A stretch of 64,000 nt of DNA, taken from contig NZ_STGW01000001.1 in the NCBI RefSeq assembly GCF_004912195.1, positions 176,967 through 240,966 of the forward strand. The letters run 5' to 3'. Shown here piece after piece: positions 54,768 through 63,182 of this stretch. The first letter of the stretch is position 1. The number at the start of each line of letters is the position of its first letter. Source of the DNA: Nocardioides caeni (lineage in GTDB: Bacteria > Actinomycetota > Actinomycetes > Propionibacteriales > Nocardioidaceae). The notes beneath the pieces were generated by a model. The model ran no database searches. It saw only the letters and a program-made list of their open reading frames with translations, and was not told where the DNA came from. Position numbers and translations under genes: made by a program.

Positions 54768-55376
54768 GCCTCCATTCAGTCGAAGACGGCTGGCCGGCTG
54801 CAGCGGCAGTGCACTCAACCGGGCTGAGCACCCGTACTCAGACCCTCCCCGAGGACGTCGGCTCTCCACAGGCACCCGTGGAATCTGGGGAGGAAGGCGG
54901 CCTCCTCTGTGGATGACCGGGCGCACATCTGTGGACGACACGCCGTTGGGCGGTGGAGGAACGAGAACCTGCGAAAAACGGGGAGGAAACCCCTTGCCAA
55001 GGCGCGATGGACGGGCGTAGAACTTCTCCCACGCACTCCTCCGGGAGAGCGGGATCGCCGGAAGGCAACGATCCAGCAGGCCAGGCCGAAGCCCTCGGGC
55101 GGAGGCCACCGACACCCTCCGGGGTGAAGGTCGCCGAGGTCCTCCGGGACGTCGGGCGAGGCGGCCCCGCAGGGGGACGCCGGCCGCGCGAGCCAGGTGA
55201 CGAGGCTCGTGGGATCAGCGCGGACCGTCGGATCGATCGGGAGCGTCACCAGTACCGATCACCCAGAAGGGCCCTTGTGACTCATACTCACAAGGGCCCT
55301 TCGTCCATTTCGGGCGCGCTCGGATGCGCTCGTCGGAGGGACCGCCCGCCCCATTGGGTCGGACCGTGATGGTTGA
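54768..55376. other. 609-base divergent intergenic region with direct repeats and an orphan hairpin
   Basis: No convincing gene on either strand; open frames here have atypical composition. It contains CTGTGGATGAC and CTGTGGACGAC as direct repeats exactly 22 bases apart (54907-54917 and 54929-54939), an inverted TCCACAG at 54865, a small hairpin with GGATCG/CGATCC stems at 55052-55074, and a perfect 15-bp hairpin at 55266-55302. The region may hold regulatory sites or an unannotated small RNA. Confidence 0.5.
55266..55302. terminator. Perfect 15-bp terminator-like hairpin, no gene ending at it
   Basis: Arms 55266-55280 and 55288-55302 are fully complementary, with the 7-base loop CTCATAC. 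The flanking genes are transcribed away from it, so it does not end either. It may terminate a small RNA or act as an attenuator for adnA, whose start is 75 bases downstream. Confidence 0.6.
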
Positions 55377-58300
55377 GTGACGCTCGTGGAGCAGGGGAGC
55401 AGCCAGAGCCGATACGTCCTGAGCGGGACGTCATCGTCGGACCCTGCGCCCGCGCTCGACGAGCGCCAGCGCCAGGTGGTCGAGCACGAGGGCGGGCCGC
55501 TGCTGGTCCTGGCCGGTCCGGGCACCGGCAAGACGACGACCCTGGTCGAGGCCATCGTGGACCGGATCGAGCGCGGTGGCGCAGATCCCGACTCGGTCCT
55601 CGCGCTGACCTTCTCGCGGAAGGCAGCTGACCAGTTGCGGGATCGGGTGAGCGCGCGGCTGGGTCGCACCACGGGCCACCAGCTGAGCTCGACGTTCCAC
55701 TCCTTCGCCTATGCGCTGGTGCGCCGCTACGCACCGGCCGAGCTCTACGAGGCGCCGCTGCGCCTGCTCTCCGCGCCCGAGCAGGACGTCGTCCTGCGCG
55801 AGCTGCTCGCGGACCACCCCGAGTCCGTGAAGTGGCCCGAGCGGTTCCGCCAGGCGATGGAGACTCGTGGCTTCGCGCGGGAGGTGCAGGCCGTGCTGGG
55901 GCGGGCGCGCGAGAAGGGCATGGACGGCGAGGAGCTGCGGCGCCTGGGAGAGGCGGAGGGCATCGACGAGTACGTCGCCGCCGGCCTCTTCCTCGAGCAG
56001 TATCTCGACGGCCTCGACAGCCTCGGCGCCACCGACTACGCCGACCTGATCCGCCGCGCCGGCATCGAGGCGGAGGTGCACCGCGCCGAGCTGCGCGACC
56101 GCTTCCGCCATGTGTTCGTCGACGAATACCAGGACACCGATCCCGGACAGGTCGCGTTGCTGCGTGCGCTCGCCGGTGACGGTCGCGACCTGGTCGCCGT
56201 CGGTGATCCGCATCAGTCGATCTACGCATTCCGTGGGGCCGAGGTCCGCGGGATCCTGGAGTTCCCGACCGAGTTCCCGAAGGCCGACGGCAGCCCCGCC
56301 GAGGTGGTCGCGCTGCAGACCACGCGACGATTCGGCCAGCGGATCCTGATGGCCTCGCAGCGGGTGGCAGGGCGTATCGGCCTGCCTGGCACCATCCCTG
56401 CCGGTGCGCGCGAGTCCTTCCTGGCGCCGACCTGCGCGCCCGGGCCACACGGCGACGGCAAGGTCGAGGTGCTGACCTACGACACCGACCGCGCCGAGGC
56501 GGACCACCTCGCCGACATCCTGCGCCGCGCGCACCTCGAGGACGGCATCGGCTGGGACGAGATGGCGGTGCTGGTCCGTTCGGGGCGCGCGAGCATCGGG
56601 CCACTGCGGCGCGCACTCGGCGCCGCCGGCGTCCCGGTGGAGGTGGCCGGCGATGAGGTTCCGCTGGTCCGCGACCCCGCCGTGCTGCCACTGCTCGAGG
56701 CGTTGCGCGCGGTGGTCAACCTCGACAACGACGACCACACCGACATCGGCCATGTCGACCCGGGGCGCGCCGAGGCCCTGCTCACGGGCCCGTTGGGCGG
56801 CCTCGACGCCGGCGACGTACGACGGCTGGCGCGCCAGCTGCGGGCCCGGGAGAAGGACGCCTGCCAGGAGACCGGCGGCACGCCGCGCAGCTCCCGTGAG
56901 CTCGTGCGGCTGGCGGTCGTCGACGTGGGCGTCCTCGACGAGGTCGCCGGACCCGAGGCCGACCGTGCGCGGGCCCTGGCTCAGCTGCTGGCCGGCACCC
57001 GGAGCGCCGCCGAGGGCGGTGCGAGCGCGGAGGAGCTGCTGTGGAGCCTGTGGTCCGGCACGTCCTGGCCGCAGCGACTGCGTCGGTCGGTCGAGGCCGG
57101 TGGCGGCTCCGCGCGCCGGGCGCACCGCGACCTCGACGCCATCTGCGCCCTGTTCGACCTCGCTGCCAGGGTGGGCGAGAAGCGCGAGCACCTCGCCGTC
57201 GGCCCCTTCCTCGCCAGTCTGGTCCAGCAGGAGATCCCGGCCGACACCCTCGCCGACCGCGGTGCGCGCGGCGCCGCGGTGCGCCTGCTGACCGCGCACC
57301 GGAGCAAGGGACTGGAGTGGCGGCTCGTGGCGGTGGCGCACGTGCAGGACGGCGGCTGGCCGGACCTGCGCCGGCGCACCACCCTGCTGCAGGCCGACCG
57401 GATCGGCACCGGGGTGGTGGTCCCGGCGGTCACCCCACGCGAGCTGCTCGCCGAGGAGCGTCGCCTGTTCTACGTCGCTTGCACGCGCGCCCGGGAGCGC
57501 CTCGTCGTGACGGCCGTGGCCTCCCCGGACGACGACGGGGAGCAGCCGTCACGTTTCCTGGAGGAGCTCGTGCCTGATCGCGACCACATCCGGGCCGTCT
57601 CGGGCCGACCCCCACGGCCGCTCTCCCTGGCCGGCCTGGTCGCGGAGCTGCGCCGTACGCTCGCCGACCCGGAAGCTCCCGAGCCGCTCCGCGCCGCCGC
57701 CGCTCGACGGCTGGCCCGGCTGGCCGGCGAGTCCGCCGGCCGCCGCCAGCTGGTGCCTGCCGCCGACCCGGCCACCTGGTGGGGCACTCGCGCGGCCAGC
57801 CGGTCGGAGGAGCCGATCCGCGAGGTCGGCAAGCCGGTCCCGATCTCCGCGACCGTGCTCGACGCGATCGCCGCCTGCCCGCTCCGGTGGTTCCTCGAGC
57901 GCGAGGCCGGCGGCGTCGTCCGGTCGCACCAATCGGCCAACCTCGGCCAGCTGGTGCACGCACTCGCCGAGCGGGTCGCGGACGGCAGCATCGACGGCGA
58001 CCTCGACTCCCTCATGACCGAGGTCGACCGCGTGTGGGACCGGCTCGACTTCCGCACGCCCTGGTCGAAGGAGCGCGAGCACAAGCGGGTGCGGGCGGCG
58101 CTGGCGCGCTTCCTCACGTGGCACGAGCGCAACCCGCGCCGACTGGTCGCCACCGAGGCGCGGTTCGCGACCGAGGTGCGGATGGACGACGGCACCGCCG
58201 TGCGCATCAACGGCTACGCCGACCGCGTGGAGATCGGCGGAGACGGCCGGGTCATCGTGGTCGACCTCAAGACCGGGCGCGGCAAGCCGACGGGGCCGGC

Positions 58301-58634
58301 GGTGCGCGACCACGTGCAGCTCGCGCTCTACCAGTACGCCGTCGACGCAGGCGCGCTCGACGACCCGGAGGGCGGCCTGACCGACCTGGTCAGCGGTGGT
58401 GCGGAGCTGATCCAGCTCGGCCTCGAGGACGGCTCACCCCACGCGACGCGACAGGAGCAGGACCCGCACGCCGCCGACGGACCCGAGCGGGAGGCGCTGC
58501 GCGAGCGGATCACCCACGTCGCGCACCTCCTGCGCGAGGAGACCTTCCCCGCGGTCGCGGGTGAGCACTGCCGCGACTGCGGGTTCGTGCCGCTCTGCCC
58601 GGTGAAGAGCCCCGGATCGGTGGTGGAGCAGTGA
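55377..58634 (+). CDS. adnA: AdnA, helicase-nuclease subunit with Fe-S cluster motif
   Basis: About 1085 residues. UvrD-type motor: Walker A AGPGTGKTTTL (46-56), Walker B VFVDEYQDTDP, GDPHQSIYAFRGA and LTAHRSKGLEW. A C-terminal RecB-like nuclease has GYADRVEIGG and VIVVDLKTGRG. Cysteines in AACPLRWF and the terminal CRDCGFVPLCP are arranged like the nuclease-clasping iron-sulfur cluster of AddB-type enzymes. With AdnB it resects double-strand breaks for recombination. GTG at 55377 or 55386 are possible. Its stop overlaps the adnB start. The order matches Rv3202c-Rv3201c. Confidence 0.93.
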   Translation: MTLVEQGSSQSRYVLSGTSSSDPAPALDERQRQVVEHEGGPLLVLAGPGTGKTTTLVEAIVDRIERGGADPDSVLALTFSRKAADQLRDRVSARLGRTTGHQLSSTFHSFAYALVRRYAPAELYEAPLRLLSAPEQDVVLRELLADHPESVKWPERFRQAMETRGFAREVQAVLGRAREKGMDGEELRRLGEAEGIDEYVAAGLFLEQYLDGLDSLGATDYADLIRRAGIEAEVHRAELRDRFRHVFVDEYQDTDPGQVALLRALAGDGRDLVAVGDPHQSIYAFRGAEVRGILEFPTEFPKADGSPAEVVALQTTRRFGQRILMASQRVAGRIGLPGTIPAGARESFLAPTCAPGPHGDGKVEVLTYDTDRAEADHLADILRRAHLEDGIGWDEMAVLVRSGRASIGPLRRALGAAGVPVEVAGDEVPLVRDPAVLPLLEALRAVVNLDNDDHTDIGHVDPGRAEALLTGPLGGLDAGDVRRLARQLRAREKDACQETGGTPRSSRELVRLAVVDVGVLDEVAGPEADRARALAQLLAGTRSAAEGGASAEELLWSLWSGTSWPQRLRRSVEAGGGSARRAHRDLDAICALFDLAARVGEKREHLAVGPFLASLVQQEIPADTLADRGARGAAVRLLTAHRSKGLEWRLVAVAHVQDGGWPDLRRRTTLLQADRIGTGVVVPAVTPRELLAEERRLFYVACTRARERLVVTAVASPDDDGEQPSRFLEELVPDRDHIRAVSGRPPRPLSLAGLVAELRRTLADPEAPEPLRAAAARRLARLAGESAGRRQLVPAADPATWWGTRAASRSEEPIREVGKPVPISATVLDAIAACPLRWFLEREAGGVVRSHQSANLGQLVHALAERVADGSIDGDLDSLMTEVDRVWDRLDFRTPWSKEREHKRVRAALARFLTWHERNPRRLVATEARFATEVRMDDGTAVRINGYADRVEIGGDGRVIVVDLKTGRGKPTGPAVRDHVQLALYQYAVDAGALDDPEGGLTDLVSGGAELIQLGLEDGSPHATRQEQDPHAADGPEREALRERITHVAHLLREETFPAVAGEHCRDCGFVPLCPVKSPGSVVEQ

Positions 58635-61600
58635 CCGATACGGCCAGCACCTCGATCAGCACGCCCGAGGACCTGCAGCGGGCGATGAAGGCCGAGTTCC
58701 CACCGAGCCCGGAGCAGTGGACGGCGATCACGGCGCCGCTCTCGCCGGTGGTCGTGATCGCGGGGGCCGGCTCCGGCAAGACCACGCTGATGGCCGCCCG
58801 CGTCGTCTACCTGGTGCTGACCGGGCAGGTGCGCCCGGAGGAGATCCTCGGGCTGACCTTCACGACGAAGGCCGCAGCCGAGCTGCGGCAACGGGTGCGG
58901 TCGGCACTGACCGAGGCCGGAGTCCTCGACCTCAAGACGAAGGCAGACGACGAGGAGGTCCTGGAGCCGACGGTCGCGACCTACAACGCCTACGCCGCCG
59001 GCCTGCTCTCCGACCACGGCCTGCGGATCGGGCACGAGCCCGACACCCGGGTGATCACCGACGCGGCCCGCTATCAGCTCGGCGCCCGCGCGGTCGACCG
59101 CTACGACGGCGCCGTCGAGAAGCTCTCCGACCACCCACCCACGGTCATCCAGAACCTGCTCGCACTCGACGGCTCGATGAGCGAGCACCTGGTCGGACCC
59201 GAGGAGGTGCTCGCGTTCGACGCCACCGAGCGCGCGTCGTTCGGGCGGGCGGTCGCCGCGGAGCTGGCCGACAAGGGCCGCAAGACCTACGTCGAGGCGA
59301 GTCAGAAGGCCATCGACGTGATCGACCGGCGGGCCGAGCTGATGGGCCTGGTGGCGTCGTACCGCCGGCTGAAGCAGGACCTGGGGCTGATGGACTTCAG
59401 CGATCAGATCGCGCTTGCCGCCCGGTTGGCCGTGGAGCAGCCGGAGGTCGGGCAGCTCGAGCGGCAGCGGTTCAAGGTCGTGCTGCTCGACGAATACCAG
59501 GACACCTCCGTGGCGCAGGCGACCCTGCTCGCCCGTCTGTTCGGGGAGGGACACCCGGTGATGGCGGTCGGTGACCCCAACCAGGCGATCTATGGCTGGC
59601 GGGGCGCATCGGTCTCCAACATCATCAACTTCCCCGAGGTCTTCCCGGCGGCCGAGGGCGGGCCCGTCCCTGTGCTGCCGTTGACGGTCAACCGGCGCTC
59701 CGACACCCGGATCCTCGACGTGGCCAACACGCTCGCCGTCCCGCTGATGGACAAGTACGGCGACAAGGTCGCCACCCTGCAGCACGGCTCGAAGGAACCC
59801 GGCTCGGTGCGGGTCAAGGTCTTCGAGACCCACCTCGACGAGCTGGCCTGGCTGACGGCCGAGGTCCACGCCACCCACGACGCCGGCACGCCCTGGGCGC
59901 AGATCGCTGTGCTCAGTCGCGACAACCAGCACGGCGAGGCCGTGTTCGACGCGCTCACCGGCGCCGACATCCCGGTCGAGATCGTCGGCCTGTCGGGCCT
60001 CGTCCGACTGCCGGAGATCGCGACCGTGGTCGCGACGCTCAAGCTGGTCCAGGACGTCACCGACAACGCCTCGCTGCTTAGCCTTCTCGCCGGGCCGCGG
60101 TGGGCGATCGGCCCGCGAGACCTGCGCCTGCTCGGCCAGCGTGCCTTCGAGCTCGCCGGGCGTGGAGGACGCGAGGAGGGCGCGGCCACCGTGCACGAGC
60201 AGCTGGTCTCCATCGCGGACGGGATCGACCCGGCCGAGATCCCGTGCCTGGACGACGCACTCGCCGACCCGGGCACGGCGTCGTACTCCCCGGAGGCGCT
60301 GGAGCGCTTCGCGCTGCTGCGTGACGAGCTGCGGGTGCTGCGCACGGCCGTCGGCGAGCCGTTGCTCGACCTGGTCCGCCGGATCGTCGACGTAACCGGT
60401 GTCGACGTCGAGCTCGCCTCGTCGGTGAGCAAGGCTGCCGCTGCTCGTCGCGAGAACCTCGACCTGTTCATCAAGGCGGTCGCGGACTTCCAGGCCGTCG
60501 ACGGCGACGTGACGTTGCCCGCGCTGATCGCGTGGCTGACGGCCGAGGACGAGGCCGGCAACGGGCTCGAGGTCGCCACGCCGTCGGGTGCCGACTCGGT
60601 CAAGCTGCTGACCGTGCACCGCTCCAAGGGACTGGAGTGGGGGACCGTCTTCTGCGTCGGCGTCGGGGAGGGGCGGTTCCCGAGCACCCAGGGTCGTTCG
60701 CTCTGGTGCTCCTCGCCGCCTGTCCTGCCGGCGCCACTGCGCGGCGATGCAGCCGACCTGCCGCAGCTCGAGGGCCACGACAAGGCGGCCCTGGACGCCG
60801 ACCGTGCCGCGACTCGTGCGCACGAGGCCGAGGAGGAGCTGCGGCTGGGCTACGTCGCGTTCACCCGCCCCGAGCACCACCTGTGGGTCACCTCGTTCCT
60901 GTGGGGCGCCCGGAAGACTCCCTACGGACCGTCGTCCTTCCAGGTCGCGATCCGTGAGCTGTGCGAGGGCTGGGGCGAGCCGGTCGAGTGGCGGGAGAAG
61001 CCAGAGAAGGGGGCCGCCAACCCGTTCGATGCGGTCGACCCGTCCCGGCCGTGGCCGGTCGAGGGCGTCGGCGCGGAGACCGCCCGTCGGTTGGAGGCGT
61101 CGGCCCGGGTGCGCGCCGTCGACCTGGCGCTCGCCGAGGCCGGGGACGCCGCGGACGCCGACCTCGGGCTCGACCTGGTCGACGCGGCCAGGGTGGCGGA
61201 CTGGGACCAGGAGATCGATCGTCTCCTGGCGGAAGCCCGCGCCGAGCGGTCGTCGCGCGTCGAGGTGCCGCTGCCGACGTCGCTCTCGGCGACGGCGCTC
61301 GGCCGGCTGCGGGAGGACCCGGAGGCCTTCGCCCGTGACCTGGCCCGTCCGATGCCGCGGCCTCCGGCCCCGGCAGCCCGCTTCGGCACCCGCTTCCATG
61401 CCTGGGTCGAGACCCGTTTCGGGCAGCAGGGCCTGTTCGAGCCCGACGAGCTGGAGGGACGGGGTGATGCGGGCATCGACGATGACAGCGATCTCAAGGA
61501 GCTGATCGCCCGCTTCGAGGCAGGTCCCTTCGGTTCCCGCGTGCCGACCGCGGTCGAGACGCCCTTCGCGCTGGTGCTGGTCACCGCCGACGGTCCCCGC

Positions 61601-61894
61601 CAGGTGGTGCGCGGTCGGATCGACGCGGTCTATGCCGAGGACGACGGAACCTTCCTCGTCGTCGACTGGAAGACCGGTCGACGCCAGGACGCCGATCCGC
61701 TGCAGCTCGCGCTCTATCGCCTCGCCTGGGCCGAGCTGCGCGGCCTGCCGCTGGAGCGGGTGCGCGCCGCCTTCTTCCACGTTCGCAGCGGCGACCTGGT
61801 CGTGCACGACGACCTGCCGGACAGGTCGGGTCTCGAGGAGATCATCGGCGAGGCATCCGCGGGGACGGCCTCGCGGCTGCCCGACGCTCGATAG
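58631..61894 (+). CDS. adnB: AdnB, helicase-nuclease subunit
   Basis: 1087 residues. UvrD-type motor: Walker A AGAGSGKTTLMAAR (44-57), Walker B VVLLDEYQDTSVAQ, GDPNQAIYGWRGA and LLTVHRSKGLEWG. C-terminal RecB-like nuclease: GTRFHAWVE, GRIDAVYAEDDG and LVVDWKTGRRQ. In mycobacteria AdnB is the main ATP-driven motor of the AdnAB heterodimer, which replaces RecBCD/AddAB in end resection. The GTG overlaps the adnA stop (GTGA). The stop codon TAG is also the first three bases of the -10 box of nudC. Confidence 0.94.
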   Translation: MTDTASTSISTPEDLQRAMKAEFPPSPEQWTAITAPLSPVVVIAGAGSGKTTLMAARVVYLVLTGQVRPEEILGLTFTTKAAAELRQRVRSALTEAGVLDLKTKADDEEVLEPTVATYNAYAAGLLSDHGLRIGHEPDTRVITDAARYQLGARAVDRYDGAVEKLSDHPPTVIQNLLALDGSMSEHLVGPEEVLAFDATERASFGRAVAAELADKGRKTYVEASQKAIDVIDRRAELMGLVASYRRLKQDLGLMDFSDQIALAARLAVEQPEVGQLERQRFKVVLLDEYQDTSVAQATLLARLFGEGHPVMAVGDPNQAIYGWRGASVSNIINFPEVFPAAEGGPVPVLPLTVNRRSDTRILDVANTLAVPLMDKYGDKVATLQHGSKEPGSVRVKVFETHLDELAWLTAEVHATHDAGTPWAQIAVLSRDNQHGEAVFDALTGADIPVEIVGLSGLVRLPEIATVVATLKLVQDVTDNASLLSLLAGPRWAIGPRDLRLLGQRAFELAGRGGREEGAATVHEQLVSIADGIDPAEIPCLDDALADPGTASYSPEALERFALLRDELRVLRTAVGEPLLDLVRRIVDVTGVDVELASSVSKAAAARRENLDLFIKAVADFQAVDGDVTLPALIAWLTAEDEAGNGLEVATPSGADSVKLLTVHRSKGLEWGTVFCVGVGEGRFPSTQGRSLWCSSPPVLPAPLRGDAADLPQLEGHDKAALDADRAATRAHEAEEELRLGYVAFTRPEHHLWVTSFLWGARKTPYGPSSFQVAIRELCEGWGEPVEWREKPEKGAANPFDAVDPSRPWPVEGVGAETARRLEASARVRAVDLALAEAGDAADADLGLDLVDAARVADWDQEIDRLLAEARAERSSRVEVPLPTSLSATALGRLREDPEAFARDLARPMPRPPAPAARFGTRFHAWVETRFGQQGLFEPDELEGRGDAGIDDDSDLKELIARFEAGPFGSRVPTAVETPFALVLVTADGPRQVVRGRIDAVYAEDDGTFLVVDWKTGRRQDADPLQLALYRLAWAELRGLPLERVRAAFFHVRSGDLVVHDDLPDRSGLEEIIGEASAGTASRLPDAR

Positions 61895-61897
61895 GCT
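61892..61897 (+). promoter_or_regulatory. Leaderless -10 box of nudC overlapping the adnB stop
   Basis: TAGGCT begins with the adnB stop codon and ends six bases before the nudC GTG, so nudC can be transcribed on its own, without a leader, from inside the adnB end. No clear -35. Confidence 0.5.
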
Positions 61898-61903
61898 GGC
61901 GAC

Positions 61904-62815
61904 GTGACGCTCCCGCACCTGGCCCTCGTGGCCGATCCCCACGACCGTCGCGGCCTGCTGCGCACGGACGAGGCGTGGCTGGAGGAGCGCTGGGCCGAGG
62001 AGTCCAGCCGGGCTCTCGTCATCGCCGGCACCCGGGTCCGCCCCGGGGAGGACGGACTGGAGTGGGTGCCGACGCGCGAGGCACCGGACGGCGTACGACT
62101 GCTGCTGGGGGAGCGCGACGGCTCGACCTGGTGGGGCGTCATCGTCCCGAGCCTGGCCACCCAGTCGGACCCGGAGCGGTGGCTCCCCCTGCGAGGTCTC
62201 CTGCCCTTCCTGTCCGGCGACAGCGTGCGGCAGGCGCCGCTGGTCTTCCACGCGCTCGGTCTGGCCGAGTGGCACTGGGCCCACAAGCACTGCCCCCGCT
62301 GCGGCGGCCAGCTGCGGGCGAGGGCCGCGGGCCACGAGCTGGTCTGCGTCGACTGTGCCAAGCCCCAGTTCCCGCGCTCGGACCCGGCCGTGATCATGTT
62401 GATCACCGCCGGCGACCCCGGCAGCGACGACGAGCGGGCGCTGCTCGGTCGCCACCCGGCATGGCCGGAGGGGCGCTTCTCGACACTCGCGGGCTTCTGC
62501 GAGCCGGGGGAGACGCTCGAGGACGCCGTACGACGCGAGGTCGCCGAGGAGACGGGCGTGCTCGTCGGCGAGGTCACCTACTTCGGCAACCAGCCCTGGC
62601 CGCTGCCGTCGAGCCTCATGGTCGGCTTCCACGGCTGCGCAGTCGACGAGACCCTCACGCTCGACGACGCCGAGGTCGAGGAGGCGCGGTGGCTCACCCG
62701 GGCCGAGATGCGCGCAGGGGCGGAGGACCGCTCCCTCGTGCTGCCCGGAGGAGTCTCGATCAGCCGCTCGCTGATCGAGGCCTGGTACGGCGGTCCGCTG
62801 CCCGGCAGCTGGTAG
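61904..62815 (+). CDS. nudC: NAD(+)/NADH diphosphatase NudC
   Basis: 303 residues. An N-terminal domain is followed by a zinc ribbon (HCPRCGGQL ... LVCVDCAKPQFPRSDPA) and a Nudix box, GFCEPGETLEDAVRREVAEETGV (about 199-221), with the downstream NudC-specific SQPWPFPxS-like NQPWPLPSSLM. It hydrolyses NADH to NMNH and AMP and can remove NAD caps from RNA. The gene order adnB-nudC-mycoredoxin-uvrD2 follows Rv3201c-Rv3198c. Confidence 0.95.
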   Translation: MTLPHLALVADPHDRRGLLRTDEAWLEERWAEESSRALVIAGTRVRPGEDGLEWVPTREAPDGVRLLLGERDGSTWWGVIVPSLATQSDPERWLPLRGLLPFLSGDSVRQAPLVFHALGLAEWHWAHKHCPRCGGQLRARAAGHELVCVDCAKPQFPRSDPAVIMLITAGDPGSDDERALLGRHPAWPEGRFSTLAGFCEPGETLEDAVRREVAEETGVLVGEVTYFGNQPWPLPSSLMVGFHGCAVDETLTLDDAEVEEARWLTRAEMRAGAEDRSLVLPGGVSISRSLIEAWYGGPLPGSW

Positions 62816-62831
62816 CCGGGGAGCCTGCGAG

Positions 62832-63080
62832 TCAGGCGCCCAGGTCGGCCAGCTTCGCCTTGACCTGCGCCACGCTCGGGTTCGTCTGCGCAGTCCCGTC
62901 GCTGAAGACCAGCGTCGGGACCGTCTGGTTGCCGTTGTTGGCCGACTCCACGATCGCGGCGGCCTCGGGCTGCTGCTCGATGTCGACGATGTCGTAGGAG
63001 ATGCCCTCGCGGTCGAGCTGCGACTTGAGCCGGTGGCAGTAGCCACACCACGGCGTGGTGTACATCGTGAACGAGCTCAT
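62832..63080 (-). CDS. mrx1: Mycoredoxin (glutaredoxin-like, CGYC active site)
   Basis: 82 residues: MSSFTMYTTPWCGYCHRLKS carries the redox CxxC, and NQTVPTLVF the cis-proline. Mycoredoxins use mycothiol to reduce mixed disulfides in the cytoplasm of actinobacteria, so this implies the organism makes mycothiol. In M. tuberculosis the homologue (Rv3198A) lies between nudC and uvrD2, as here, although here it is on the opposite strand to both. GGAGG precedes the ATG by about 12 bases. Confidence 0.94.
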   Translation of the reverse strand: MSSFTMYTTPWCGYCHRLKSQLDREGISYDIVDIEQQPEAAAIVESANNGNQTVPTLVFSDGTAQTNPSVAQVKAKLADLGA

Positions 63081-63102
63081 GGGTTTGTGTCGCCTCCGCC
63101 GT

Positions 63103-63108
63103 CTAGGG
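63103..63108 (+). promoter_or_regulatory. Predicted -10 box of uvrD2
   Basis: TAGGGT in the 102-base gap shared with the divergent mycoredoxin gene. It would give a leader of about 67 bases before the ATG at 63183, which has AGGAGGTG at 63166-63173. Confidence 0.35.
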
Positions 63109-63182
63109 TCTGTTTCTCGGCTGCAGTCCAGCCAACCACGTCACCAAGGTCAACCACGCACCGCCAGGAGGTGTTCCCCCCG

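Noticed and set aside
54863..54939. Cluster of DnaA-box-like TGTGGA sites as a replication origin
   Set aside because: Matches are 7 or 8 of 9 bases, there is no AT-rich unwinding region, and no dnaA, dnaN or parAB genes are nearby.
55041..55074. Glycine-riboswitch-like string (GGGAGAG then CGCCGGAAGG)
   Set aside because: The core differs from CGCCGAAGGNGCAA, the closing CTCTCAGG is missing, and the segment folds into its own small hairpin. adnA is also not a known target.
54815..55369. Open frames of 100-145 residues on both strands in the 54.8-55.4 kb gap
   Set aside because: Composition is unlike neighbouring proteins, starts lack ribosome sites, and one frame reads through the terminator-like hairpin.
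58328..63046. A 1572-residue open frame on the minus strand across adnB and nudC
   Set aside because: It is antisense to clearly conserved genes, has biased Arg/Gly/Asp composition and no domain motifs. Long antisense frames are common in high-GC DNA.
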